A stretch of DNA of 26,581 nt from JADIYM01 sp964641945 (GCA_964641945.1 CAZXLQ010000031.1:1-26581), one strand, 5' to 3'; numbered from the stretch's first letter, positions 13,619 through 21,844 are shown. Numbers and translations are program-made. The notes: generated by a model not told the origin, from the letters alone.

Positions 13619-15511
13619 CTAGGCTGACACCGAGACGTTCGGCGCATCCTCGCGGGTCTCTGGCTCCTCACGATCGACGAGCCCGTCGAATACCTCGAGC
13701 GCCAGTTGAACCTTACCAAACGGCGCGCTCACCTGGACCCCTTGAACGACGTCTCTCACCTCGATGAGCATCTCGCGTGCGATCAGCAGGCCTTCAGCCT
13801 GGGCAGCCTCCTTGCCTTTCTCCTGTGCCCGCGCCATCCGCTCGAGAACGTGATCGGGCAGGCTGATGCCCGGAACCTCGTTCTTCAGGAACTCGGCGTT
13901 GCGAAGACTGACGAGCGGCCAGATCCCCGCGACGACGGGAATGCGGCAGTGCTCGATGCGCTTTAGAAACACACGGAGCTGATCGACGTCGAAAACCGGC
14001 TGCGTGACCGCGAACTCGGCTCCGGCCTCGACCTTCCACTCGAACCGGCGGATCTCATGATCCAGATCGATTGCACACGGATTGACCCCAACACCCACGA
14101 AGAACGAAGTTGGCTGGCCAATTGGATTGCCGCCCAGGTCGAGCCCGTTGTTGAGTCGAGTGACCATGTTCGTCAGTCCGATCGAGTCGATGTCGAAGAC
14201 CGCGGTCGCATCCGGATACGGACCCATTTTTGGCGGATCGCCGGTGATGAGCAGCAGGTTTCTGAGTCCGATGCCGGCCGCGCCGAGCAGGTCCGACTGC
14301 ATTCCGAGCAGGTTGCGGTCGCGGCAGCAGTAGTGCGTGACCGTCTCGATCCCGACGCGCTGTTCGATGAGGACCGAAACCAGGAGGGCTCCCATCCGGA
14401 ATTGCGCCCGCGGTCCGTCCGGCACGTTCACGGCGTCGACGCCGGCTTCCTTGAGGAGTCTCGTGCCCTCCAGCATCTTCTCGGGATCGACGCCGCGAGG
14501 CGGGACGATCTCGACGCTCGTCACGAACTTCCCTTCAGCAACTCGACGCGCGAGCCGCGACTTCCGAGCCTGCGGCACGGGATCAACGTTCGCGGGCCGA
14601 TCCTCGATGAGGAACGTCGCAACCTGTGAGCGACCCGGTGAGCTCGCGTGAACCGCATTGGCGATCTGCTTGATGTGCTCTGGCGTCGTTCCGCAGCAAC
14701 CGCCGACGAACTTCACGCCAGCCTGAATCAGCCGCTTCGCGTATTTGGCCATGTATTCCGGCGAGCACATGTACATCTTGCGGCCGTCGACCTCGCGCGG
14801 CAGACCCGCGTTGGGCTGCGCCGACAGCCGAAGCGACGTTGCGGTGCGCATCCGCTCGATCGCCGACAGGATCGCCTGCGGACCGACCGAACAGTTCAGG
14901 CCGATGACGTCGACGCCCCACTCTTCGAGCCGCGGCGCGAAGACCTCGGGCGCCGTTCCGTAGAGCGTGTTGCCGTGGATGTCGATGACCATCTGCGCGA
15001 CGATCGGCAGGTCCGTGATCTCGCGAACGGCAAGGATCGCCTGGTGGATCTCGGCGAGATCGCTGAAGGTTTCGAGCAGCAGCAGATCGACGCCGCCATC
15101 CAGAAGGCCTTGCGCAGACTGCCGGAACAACGCCCTGGCCTCGTCCATCGAAGTTGGCCCGTAAGGTTCGATCCGGATCCCGAGGGGGCCGATGGCTCCA
15201 GCGACGAGCGCCTGATCGCCGGCCGCCTCGCGGGCGATTTCGGCGGCTCGCTTCGTGATCTCGCCGACCTTCGCTTCGAGGCCGTACCCGGCAAGCTTGA
15301 CGGCGTTCGCGCCGTAAGTGTTGGTCTCGATGATCTCGGCGCCGGCCCGGATGTACTCGCGATGCACGCCGAGCACGAGGTCCGGACTCGTGAGGTTCAG
15401 TTCGTCGAACGAGCGGTTGATGTATACGCCGCGCGTGTAGAGCATGGTGCCCATCGCTCCGTCGAACACGTGGGCACGGTCACTCTCGAGCATTTCCCTG
15501 AAAGTCGTCAT
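13619..15511 (-). CDS. Bifunctional homocysteine S-methyltransferase / methylenetetrahydrofolate reductase
   Basis: 630 residues, organised like Bacillus YitJ. The N-terminal methyltransferase barrel (1-290) has zinc ligands C207 (GLNCSVG) and C272-C273 (GGCCGTTP). The MTHFR-type flavin barrel (about 325-600) has VEIVPPRG with the catalytic Glu, HYCCRDRN, LLLITGDPP and FAVTQPVFD. The enzyme could reduce methylene-THF and use methyl-THF to make methionine without cobalamin. There is no B12-binding domain. I chose ATG 15511 because MTTFREMLESDRAHVFDGAMG fits the family and GGAAGGA lies 5 nt upstream; the open frame beyond it lies in the leader. The leader carries a SAM-II-like aptamer and a 13-bp hairpin, fitting feedback control by the pathway end product. 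Confidence 0.95.
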   Translation of the reverse strand: MTTFREMLESDRAHVFDGAMGTMLYTRGVYINRSFDELNLTSPDLVLGVHREYIRAGAEIIETNTYGANAVKLAGYGLEAKVGEITKRAAEIAREAAGDQALVAGAIGPLGIRIEPYGPTSMDEARALFRQSAQGLLDGGVDLLLLETFSDLAEIHQAILAVREITDLPIVAQMVIDIHGNTLYGTAPEVFAPRLEEWGVDVIGLNCSVGPQAILSAIERMRTATSLRLSAQPNAGLPREVDGRKMYMCSPEYMAKYAKRLIQAGVKFVGGCCGTTPEHIKQIANAVHASSPGRSQVATFLIEDRPANVDPVPQARKSRLARRVAEGKFVTSVEIVPPRGVDPEKMLEGTRLLKEAGVDAVNVPDGPRAQFRMGALLVSVLIEQRVGIETVTHYCCRDRNLLGMQSDLLGAAGIGLRNLLLITGDPPKMGPYPDATAVFDIDSIGLTNMVTRLNNGLDLGGNPIGQPTSFFVGVGVNPCAIDLDHEIRRFEWKVEAGAEFAVTQPVFDVDQLRVFLKRIEHCRIPVVAGIWPLVSLRNAEFLKNEVPGISLPDHVLERMARAQEKGKEAAQAEGLLIAREMLIEVRDVVQGVQVSAPFGKVQLALEVFDGLVDREEPETREDAPNVSVSA

Positions 15512-15542
15512 ACACGTCCTTCCCGCCGGGCGCGAACGCAAC

Positions 15543-15573
15543 GAAGGCCCCGCGCCGACTGCGCGGGGCCTTC
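15543..15573 (-). terminator. 13-bp hairpin between aptamer and start codon (probable expression platform)
   Basis: GAAGGCCCCGCGC and its perfect complement enclose a 5-nt loop. On the minus strand the stem is followed by GTTGCGTT, a poor U-tract. It begins 10 nt after the aptamer's last paired base. It could be a riboswitch-controlled attenuator or a permanent insulator stem. A competing TCCG/CGGA pairing (overlapping 15574-15587) would use bases of the aptamer pseudoknot, offering a switch. Confidence 0.5.
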
Positions 15574-15583
15574 CGAAGTCCCG

Positions 15584-15645
15584 GACAGTTAGCAGTTTTT
15601 TCCGTGGAGCAATTGTCGAAATCGCCACGCTGGATTGTGATCCAG
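15584..15645 (-). promoter_or_regulatory. SAM-II-class riboswitch aptamer (candidate)
   Basis: Read 5' to 3' on the minus strand: a CTGGAT/ATCCAG hairpin (15630-15645), then P1 CGTGG (15625-15629) with CCACG (15603-15607). The P1 loop contains GATTT (15619-15623) and ATTGC (15609-15613). An A-rich joint GAAAAAACT follows, then GCTAA (15589-15593). The pseudoknot pairs loop GACA (15614-15617) with TGTC (15584-15587) just after GCTAA. In order and spacing this matches the SAM-II aptamer as I remember it (P1, GAUUU, AUUGC, P1', A-rich joint, GCUAA, pairing tail), and the pairing bases differ from the metX example while staying complementary. It precedes a methionine-synthesis gene and starts within a few bases of the predicted transcript start. 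Confidence 0.72.
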
Positions 15646-15652
15646 AAGTTTC

Positions 15653-15681
15653 ACGGTACCCGCCGGGGTTCGGGGTGTCAA
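15653..15681 (-). promoter_or_regulatory. Strong sigma70-like promoter of the methionine operon
   Basis: A perfect TTGACA (15676-15681) is separated by 17 nt from TACCGT (15653-15658). Transcription would start near 15646, directly at the first stem of the aptamer. This is among the best-matching promoters in the window and supports the RNA boundaries. Confidence 0.65.
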
Positions 15682-15798
15682 GCGGGTGCAACTTCGCCGG
15701 GAAGCGCCCGTATGAACGGCGCACGATGATAAGCACACGCATTGAAACACGCGCGAATGAACGACTCGAGGGCTGTGCCGTCGCGGACAGGGAGCACG

Positions 15799-17151
15799 AT
15801 GGACGAAGCGACATCTGACCGGAACCCCCGATCGCTGCTCCGTCGAGCTGCTGAGCAGGCGCTCCTGATCCTCTTCGTCGTGTTGTCTCTCTCGTCGGCA
15901 GCGGGCGCCGCACAGGACACGTCCGGGCCGTCGGCGAGCGAACCCAGCGCTTCAGCTACTTCGAGTCGCGAACTGCTGACCTCGGATCCGAATGCCGAGT
16001 GGCGCCAGACGGGAAAATCGCGCACTCGCCTCGTGCTGGGCCTCAGACTCGCGGACACGGTGGCCGGACTCGCACTGCTCGGCTGGCTGGCTTTCTCTGG
16101 AACGGCATCGCGCACCGTGGCATCTCTTTCCGCGCGCGTCGGCCATCCCTGGGCCGTGCGCGCGATCGGCATCGTGCTGCTCACGGTGACCGTCGCAATC
16201 GCGTCGCTTCCCTTCGACCTCGCTCGATACGCAGTGTCCGTCTCATATGGAGTCGGCCGCCAACCCCTTGGATCGTGGCTCGGCGATCAGGCGATCGGAC
16301 TTGCGGTGACGTCCATTTCGGCGGTCTTTCTGGGAATGCTGTTCTATTCGCTGCTGCGTCGGCGGCCAACGACATGGTGGAGGTGGATCACGGCCGCCGG
16401 TGTTCCGCTCTCGATGCTGGCAGTCCTGCTCACTCCGCTCTACATCGAGCTGTTCAACACGTTCGCGCCGATCTCGGACCGGGCAACCGCCGAGCGCATT
16501 CTCGAGCTGGCGAGCCGGGCTGGCGTCCCGGCGGACGAAGTCTTCGAAATCGACATGAGCCGACAGACCAGGGCCGCCAATGCCTTCGTGACCGGACTCG
16601 GCCCGACTGCCACGATAGCGCTCGGCGACACGCTGCTCGAGAACTTCACCGAGGAAGAGACTCTTTTCGTGATGGCGCACGAGATGGGTCATTACGTGCG
16701 CCATCACCTCTGGATCGGGCTGTCGGTCGCCGCCATCATGACGGCCATCGGCGCGTTTCTCCTCCAGCGAATCCTCGATCGGCTCGTCACCCGGTACAGT
16801 GCGCGCCTCGGCTACGAAGCGCTGGCGGACATAGCGAGCCTGCCGCTCATTCTGTTCGTGGTCGGTGTGCTTTCGCTTGCGGGCGAGCCGATCAGCAATG
16901 CCATCTCGCGCACCATCGAGACTGACGCTGACCGCTTTGCGCTCCAGTTGACTGTCCCGGCAGACGTCTCACCCGAGGCCGCCGCATCTACGTTCGAGCG
17001 CCTTGGACAGCTCGCGCTGTCGGATCCGAACCCGAACCCCGTGGCAAGGTTCCTCTTCTGGAGTCATCCGACGCTCGACGAGCGCGTCGCACTCGTGTGG
17101 CAAACGATGGCCGATCGTAAGCATACCGAGGCGCGATCCGACCTTCCCTGA
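15799..17151 (+). CDS. M48-family (Ste24/CAAX-type) membrane metalloprotease
   Basis: 450 residues. The zinc site is complete: HEMGH (H294, E295, H298) and the third ligand E374 in ETDADRFA. Family motifs PLYIELFNTFAPI (213-225) and SHPTLDERV (422-430) place it with Ste24/HtpX-like peptidases. Membrane helices are seen near 20-38, 82-100, 121-138, 165-184, 200-217, 304-322 and 345-362. It would cut membrane or misfolded proteins; the substrate is unknown. ATG 15799 has AGGGAG just upstream. ATG 15757 and TTG 15742 in the same frame lack such a site. It runs divergent from the riboswitch operon, and the next gene follows after 73 nt. Confidence 0.93.
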   Translation: MDEATSDRNPRSLLRRAAEQALLILFVVLSLSSAAGAAQDTSGPSASEPSASATSSRELLTSDPNAEWRQTGKSRTRLVLGLRLADTVAGLALLGWLAFSGTASRTVASLSARVGHPWAVRAIGIVLLTVTVAIASLPFDLARYAVSVSYGVGRQPLGSWLGDQAIGLAVTSISAVFLGMLFYSLLRRRPTTWWRWITAAGVPLSMLAVLLTPLYIELFNTFAPISDRATAERILELASRAGVPADEVFEIDMSRQTRAANAFVTGLGPTATIALGDTLLENFTEEETLFVMAHEMGHYVRHHLWIGLSVAAIMTAIGAFLLQRILDRLVTRYSARLGYEALADIASLPLILFVVGVLSLAGEPISNAISRTIETDADRFALQLTVPADVSPEAAASTFERLGQLALSDPNPNPVARFLFWSHPTLDERVALVWQTMADRKHTEARSDLP

Positions 17152-17177
17152 CGGTCGTTGTCGGTCTGTGGTACAAC
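17148..17177 (+). promoter_or_regulatory. Possible promoter for the FHA-protease gene
   Basis: CTGACG (17148-17153) and TACAAC (17172-17177) are 18 nt apart, overlapping the stop of the M48 gene. The match is modest; the gene could equally be co-transcribed with the protease upstream. Confidence 0.3.
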
Positions 17178-17224
17178 ACAGGCTCCGGGGAAGCCCAGGT
17201 CAGTTGTCGGAGCCTCGCGCACCA

Positions 17225-18457
17225 ATGCGAGCGGTTTTTACTCATCTTTCTGGCATAAGACGAGGCGAGCGCGAAGTGCTCGCCGATCCGCAGATCTCGG
17301 TTGGGCGCGCACCGGCAAGCCGATTGGCGTTCCCCCCGGGGGACACCCGCGCGTCTGCCCACCACGCCGAGATCACGTACGATGGATCGGGATACGTTGT
17401 ACGCGATACGGGTTCGACGAACGGGACCTTCGTCAACGGCCGGCGCGTCTACAGCTTCCGGTTGAAATCCGGAGACGTGATCGAATTCGGCACGGGCGGC
17501 CCGAAGGTACAGTTCGACATCGAGGGCGAAGACGAACCACAGCTCCCGCCGACGGTCGCGCCGACACAGTCGCTCGAGACAGCCAGCCGCGGAAACGGCT
17601 TTGGACCACCTCCGTCGAAGGAGTTCGGGCGAACGACTGTCCGGCTCATGATCGACCGCGCCGTGAAGAAGACTTCGACCCAGTTCAAGGTCATGGTCGC
17701 CGTACTTTCGCTGCTCGTCGTCACGCTCGTCGCCGTGGTTGGCTACCTGGCGATGCGGCCAGCGCCGGCGCCACAGGTCTTCGATTTCCGCGCAATCGCA
17801 TCGCAGAACCAGGCCGCGGTCGTGTTCCTCTACGTTCGTTTCACGCTGACGGACGAGAACGGCACGCCAATCGAGGAGGACGCCGCGACAGGCTCTGGAT
17901 TCGTCGTCTCGCCGGACGGGTACATCGTCACGAACCGGCACGTGCTGCAGCTCTGGGAATACGACGAGGCGTGGGTTCGCAATCGCTACAAGGGTGTCAT
18001 CAGGGAGATCAAGGTGGTCTTCGCGGATCGAAGTCCGGACGATGCCGTTGCCGGCGAGCTCGTGCGGCTCTCCGACTCTATCGACACCGATCTCGCGGTG
18101 CTTCGCGTCAAGCCATTCGAGAAGATGCCGTACCTCCAGAGCTTCAACCGCGACACGTCGTCGCTCGGACAGGGCGACCCTGTGGCGGTCATAGGCTACC
18201 CGCTCGGGAAAGACCTGTTCACGTTCACGCAGGCGAAGACAGCGGAAACGAGCCTGTCCACCGGAGTCATCAGCAAGGTCACTCCGAAGAAGATCCAGCT
18301 CGACGCATCGGCAAACAACGGCAATTCGGGTGGACCGGTGTTCGACCGCAACGGCAACGTGATCGCCGTGCTCACCCAGGGGCTTGCGTCGATGAACGCC
18401 CAGAACATCAACTTCGGAACGCCGATCGGGCAGGCGCTGGACCTGGTGCCGAAGTAG
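17225..18457 (+). CDS. FHA domain - membrane helix - trypsin-like serine protease
   Basis: 410 residues in three parts. The N-terminal FHA domain (about 5-100; SVGR at 25-28, STNGTFVNG at 64-72) is a phosphothreonine reader and should be cytoplasmic. A linker leads to one membrane helix at 155-177. The trypsin-like (HtrA/S1C) domain outside (about 190-410) has a full triad: H239 (TNRHV), D289 (DTDLAVL) and S368 (GNSGGPV). There is no PDZ domain and no N-terminal signal. The layout suggests that phosphorylation inside is linked to proteolysis outside; no kinase gene is in the window. ATG 17225 precedes the FHA start directly; the longer open frame only shadows the upstream gene. The palindrome at 18469 follows the stop by 11 nt. 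Confidence 0.92.
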   Translation: MRAVFTHLSGIRRGEREVLADPQISVGRAPASRLAFPPGDTRASAHHAEITYDGSGYVVRDTGSTNGTFVNGRRVYSFRLKSGDVIEFGTGGPKVQFDIEGEDEPQLPPTVAPTQSLETASRGNGFGPPPSKEFGRTTVRLMIDRAVKKTSTQFKVMVAVLSLLVVTLVAVVGYLAMRPAPAPQVFDFRAIASQNQAAVVFLYVRFTLTDENGTPIEEDAATGSGFVVSPDGYIVTNRHVLQLWEYDEAWVRNRYKGVIREIKVVFADRSPDDAVAGELVRLSDSIDTDLAVLRVKPFEKMPYLQSFNRDTSSLGQGDPVAVIGYPLGKDLFTFTQAKTAETSLSTGVISKVTPKKIQLDASANNGNSGGPVFDRNGNVIAVLTQGLASMNAQNINFGTPIGQALDLVPK

Positions 18458-18468
18458 ACCGGCCTGGA

Positions 18469-18563
18469 CTCTGCGCCTTTGCGAGTCCTTGGCGTCTCTG
18501 CGAGAAACTCGTTTTCAGAAAGGGTTTCTCGCAAAGACGCCAAGGACTCGCAAAGGCGCAGAG
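18469..18563. repeat. CTTTGCG-type long palindrome, copy C, between convergent genes
   Basis: Arms of 40 nt (18469-18508 and 18524-18563) are reverse complements at 39 of 40 positions, with a 15-nt centre. Units include CTCTGCGC, CTTTGCGA and GGCGTCTCTGCG. It fills almost the whole gap between two convergent stops (11 nt from one, 5 nt from the other), so either transcript would end in the same stem. It shares CTCTGCGCCTTTGCG with copy A. Confidence 0.85.
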
Positions 18564-18568
18564 ACTGT

Positions 18569-19918
18569 CTACGGTTTGGCGTCGAGCAATTCCCGCACGA
18601 GCGACTCGAACTCGCGTTTCACGTGGGTGTGGCGTTCGCCGGTAGCCGGTCCCGAGAACCCGGCGTGGATTCGCCTTACGCGTCCGTCTCGACCGATGAA
18701 GATGGTAGTCGGATACGCCCCGAAGCCTTCCAGCTGTGGCAGCGTTCGGGCGATTTCGCCATCCGCCGTCGTGCCCGCCATCAGGATCGGAAACTCGATC
18801 CCGTACTTCTTCCTGAAGATGTCGATCTGTCGCGCATTCCGAGCGGCGTCGGGAGTGTATTCGTAGGCAAGCATCACCACTTCGAGCCCTTTGGACCGGT
18901 AACGGCGATGAAGATCGGCGAGTAGCGGAGCTGAATCGTGACAGTTCGGACACCAGGTTCCCATGATGTCGATGAGAACGACCTTTCCACGGAAACGCTC
19001 GTCCGCGAGTGAAACCGTCCCTCCCTTCGAGTCCGGCAACGAGAAGGAAAAGACGGCGCTCGGGTCCTTCACGCGCGTCAACGAATACGGATCGCCGGGC
19101 TTGGGCTCTCCCGCCGCGGCCCGTTCTTTACGGGTTGCCTTCCACGTCGCTTCGAATGACAGGCCAGACGAGAGCGTTCCCGACAACGAGCCGTCCGCCT
19201 CGACGCGGCCCTCGATCTTCACCACGTGAATCCCATCGAAGCGGCTCATCCGCAGGACGGCCGCGCCGGACGACGGGTCGCGCCGAATCATCCCCGAGAG
19301 CAACCCGTAATCGCCGCTAACGGGAATGATCGTGCCGGTGACGTCGCCGGCACCCGGTGTTGCCTGGGAAGGCTTCACGGTGAACGTCGCATCACTCACC
19401 TCTTCGCTCGATGTCTTCGGATCCCGGATGGTGATGATCCAGTCGCCAGAGATCTCCATCGACGCATCGACGGCTGCCGCGAACGCTGGTTTCGCTGCCG
19501 GCCTTGCAGCACGGTTAGCGACGAATCGGTAGGTTCCAATGCCGCTGCGCGTCTGGCGCTGGTACTGCCCGACGAGCCTGGTTCTCGCAGCATCCTCGAA
19601 GCTGGCAGTGATCCGGCCATCGTATTCGTCGAGACGCAGAACGACGGTCGTCCCGTCGAAAGTGCCGGGGGAGAGAGCCATTCGCTCAGGCCCGTTCAGA
19701 ATGTGGCCGCGCACAACGCTGCCGCGCCGGTTGAGGTCGAGTGCGAATGCCACCGGCCCGGACGGCACTTCGAGCGCCGCGTCCCAGCGTCCCGAGATCG
19801 GATCGGTGCGAGAGGCGGACGGGCGCTGGGCGACAACGGTGCCCATCGACAGCGCGACTGAAGCGAGTCCGGCGATGGCCGTGTACGCGATGTAGCGACG
19901 AACGGTCGAACGAAACAT
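18569..19918 (-). CDS. Secreted TlpA/ResA-like thioredoxin-fold protein with long N-terminal domain
   Basis: 449 residues. A signal peptide (about 1-31, ending VVAQ) is followed by about 250 residues of two similar beta-rich segments (near 41-133 and 154-262, each beginning with SG-x-W and carrying T-G-T/L-x-G strands). The C-terminal thioredoxin domain is at about 288-447, with WCPNC (C323, C326) and the cis-proline in AYPTT (P403). It is probably a periplasmic thiol-disulfide reductase; the N-terminal part is unassigned. I chose ATG 19918 because it starts the signal peptide and CAGGAG lies upstream. TAGACT (19965-19970) is a possible -10. It converges on the FHA-protease gene and diverges from the ABC permease. 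Confidence 0.9.
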   Translation of the reverse strand: MFRSTVRRYIAYTAIAGLASVALSMGTVVAQRPSASRTDPISGRWDAALEVPSGPVAFALDLNRRGSVVRGHILNGPERMALSPGTFDGTTVVLRLDEYDGRITASFEDAARTRLVGQYQRQTRSGIGTYRFVANRAARPAAKPAFAAAVDASMEISGDWIITIRDPKTSSEEVSDATFTVKPSQATPGAGDVTGTIIPVSGDYGLLSGMIRRDPSSGAAVLRMSRFDGIHVVKIEGRVEADGSLSGTLSSGLSFEATWKATRKERAAAGEPKPGDPYSLTRVKDPSAVFSFSLPDSKGGTVSLADERFRGKVVLIDIMGTWCPNCHDSAPLLADLHRRYRSKGLEVVMLAYEYTPDAARNARQIDIFRKKYGIEFPILMAGTTADGEIARTLPQLEGFGAYPTTIFIGRDGRVRRIHAGFSGPATGERHTHVKREFESLVRELLDAKP

Positions 19919-20106
19919 GGTGACGATTCTCCTGCCCGACTTTCTGAACGGCTTGACGACGCGAAGTCTAATGCAGTCGCCACGAACCGCGCACCTTTCG
20001 ATGCTCCGATCCGGTCGTCGCGGTGTTGACCTTTCCGGTTGATTGACCAGCCGGTATATAGATGAGGCGATACCCTCGACCAGCGCGCGGAGGAACGTCC
20101 ATTTCC

Positions 20107-20883
20107 ATGACCAAGGTCGCACTCGTTGCCCGCAACACCTTTCGCGAATCGGTACGGGACCGGGTTCTCTACAATCTGATCTTCTTCGCCCTGCTCATGA
20201 TCGGCTCGTCGCTTCTCGTCGGGCAACTCGCGATCGGTAACGTGGCGAAGGTCATCACCGATATCGGCCTGAGCTCGATGCGCTTCTTCGGAATGCTCAT
20301 CGCAATCTTCATCGGCATCCAGCTCGTGTCGAAGGAAATCGACCGGCGCACGATCTACAGCCTTCTCGCGAAGCCGCTGCACCGCTCCGAGTTCGTGCTC
20401 GGGAAGTTTGTCGGCCTCGGCATGACCCTGGCCGTCAACTCCTCGGTCATGGCGGCCGGTATCATCGTTTCGGTCCTCTGGGTCACGCAGGGCTACGCGC
20501 CACAGGTCGTGACCGCACTCCCGGCGTCCTACATGGTGTTTCTCGAACTGCTCGTCATCACGGGAATCGCACTTGCCATGTCGACGCTTTCGTCGCCGGC
20601 CATATCGGCCCTCGTGACTTTTCTTCTCTACGTTGTCGGCAATTTCTCGGCAAACCTGTTGACGATGGCCGAGTCGACGGACGCCGTGGCGGCGAAGTGG
20701 CTGCTCAAGGGCCTCTACTACGTGTTGCCGAACCTGTCGAATTTCAACGTCATCACAACGGCGGCGCATGGCCTCACGATCCCGATCGACCGCATCGCAG
20801 CGGCGACCGTCTATGCGGTGGTCTACTGCGGAATTCTGGTCGCGATCGCGGCGCTCGTCTTCGATCGGAGGGACTTCAAGTGA
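20107..20883 (+). CDS. ABC-2 type transporter permease
   Basis: 258 residues with six hydrophobic helices (roughly 20-38, 57-75, 99-121, 136-157, 168-187, 227-247). The first cytoplasmic part, NTFRESVRDRVLYNLIFFAL, and the segment SKEIDRRTIYSLLAKPLHRSE are typical of ABC-2 permeases of the NatB/NosY kind. No ATPase gene is adjacent on either side in this window. ATG 20107 was chosen; GGAGGA lies 12 nt upstream, and the 15 extra codons of the open frame lack support. A TATATA at 20055-20060 may be its -10. The TGA overlaps the next gene's GTG by 4 nt, so it heads a coupled operon. Confidence 0.88.
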   Translation: MTKVALVARNTFRESVRDRVLYNLIFFALLMIGSSLLVGQLAIGNVAKVITDIGLSSMRFFGMLIAIFIGIQLVSKEIDRRTIYSLLAKPLHRSEFVLGKFVGLGMTLAVNSSVMAAGIIVSVLWVTQGYAPQVVTALPASYMVFLELLVITGIALAMSTLSSPAISALVTFLLYVVGNFSANLLTMAESTDAVAAKWLLKGLYYVLPNLSNFNVITTAAHGLTIPIDRIAAATVYAVVYCGILVAIAALVFDRRDFK

Positions 20884-21830
20884 AGTCTTCGGTGCGAAGG
20901 TTGATCATCGCCGGCGTCGTGGTGGCGCTCGCGTCGCTCGCGCCGTTGCAGCGCTGGATCGACGATAGGACTGCCCGCGCGCAGGTAGAGGACGAGACCC
21001 TCTATCTCTCGAATGGCGAACAGGTGAAGCGACTTGCACTCGGGTACGACGCGCTGCTCGCCGACGTGTACTGGATGCGAGCCATCCAGCATTTCGGAGA
21101 GAATGCGATTGCGAATCGAGGTGTTGCGGAATCGGATCGCACTCCCCCGGCGCTTCTCGCCCCACTTCTGGACGTAGCGACGACACTCGATCCCCAGTAC
21201 ATCGCTGCCTACCGGTTCGGGGGCTACTTTCTCGCGGACTACGTCGACGAGCAGAAGGCCGTCGACCTGCTGAACAAGGGTATCAGAGCCAATCCGCACG
21301 AACTGACGCTTCACCTCGATCTCGGCTTCCTGTATTGGAGGTCGGGCGACTGTGAGTCGGCCTCCGCGGCCTATGCCGAGGGCGGCCGAATTCCGGGAGC
21401 TGCACCGTGGGTCGCGCAAATGTCCGCCGTGGTGCTCGCCGAATGCGGAAAGCGGGACTTTGCGATGCGCATGCTGAAGACGATGTACGACTCGACCGAC
21501 GATCCCCGAGTCCGCGAGGAACTCGTGTCGAGCATGAAGAGTTATCAGGCACTCGACGAGATCGACTTTCTGAAGGATGCAGTCGGCAACTACGTTCTGA
21601 GGTTTGGTTCGCGGCCGCAATCCCTGGCGCTCCTCGTCAGAACCGCACGTCTATCGTCATCGGGAGCCGGGGCCCGAATCCGTACGAATGCGTCCGGTCA
21701 GCCGGTCGATCCGAACGGCGAACCCTACATCTACGACCCGGTCACCGGCGGCATCACGACGAATCCTGACAGTATCGTTCTTCCGAAATTTGCCATGCGC
21801 CGCGGCGAGCGGCAGCCCGGATCGAACTGA
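20880..21830 (+). CDS. Membrane-anchored or exported TPR-like protein
   Basis: 316 residues. An N-terminal hydrophobic helix (about 6-22) is followed by helical hairpin repeats, such as DPQYIAAYRFGGYFLADY, NPHELTLHLDLGFLYWRSGD and GAAPWVAQMSAVVLAECGK, which fit the tetratricopeptide pattern. The last 60 residues are Gly/Pro/Asn-rich (PVDPNGEPYIYDPVTGGI). Its function is probably scaffolding, partner unknown. The start is GTG 20880 in a GTGA overlap with the permease stop; the long frame upstream only shadows the permease. Tight coupling suggests that it works with the permease. Confidence 0.82.
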   Translation: MKSSVRRLIIAGVVVALASLAPLQRWIDDRTARAQVEDETLYLSNGEQVKRLALGYDALLADVYWMRAIQHFGENAIANRGVAESDRTPPALLAPLLDVATTLDPQYIAAYRFGGYFLADYVDEQKAVDLLNKGIRANPHELTLHLDLGFLYWRSGDCESASAAYAEGGRIPGAAPWVAQMSAVVLAECGKRDFAMRMLKTMYDSTDDPRVREELVSSMKSYQALDEIDFLKDAVGNYVLRFGSRPQSLALLVRTARLSSSGAGARIRTNASGQPVDPNGEPYIYDPVTGGITTNPDSIVLPKFAMRRGERQPGSN

Positions 21831-21844
21831 CGCCACCGCGTACG

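Noticed and set aside
15584..15645. SAH, SAM-I or cobalamin riboswitch as alternative identity of the leader RNA.
   Set aside because: None of their long conserved cores is present, and the leader is too short; only the SAM-II pattern of segments fits.
15742..15798. Upstream start codons (TTG 15742, ATG 15757) for the M48 protease.
   Set aside because: ATG 15799 has AGGGAG at proper distance and begins just before the first membrane helix; the earlier starts have no such site.
8789..18563. CTTTGCG repeats as a CRISPR array or transposon end pair.
   Set aside because: Units are inverted, not evenly spaced direct repeats with unique spacers; the copies lie kilobases apart with ordinary operons between and no transposase.
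17158..18645. A 495-codon plus-strand frame overlapping the FHA-protease gene.
   Set aside because: It is the +1 shadow of a protein with full FHA and protease motifs and runs through the palindrome at 18469.
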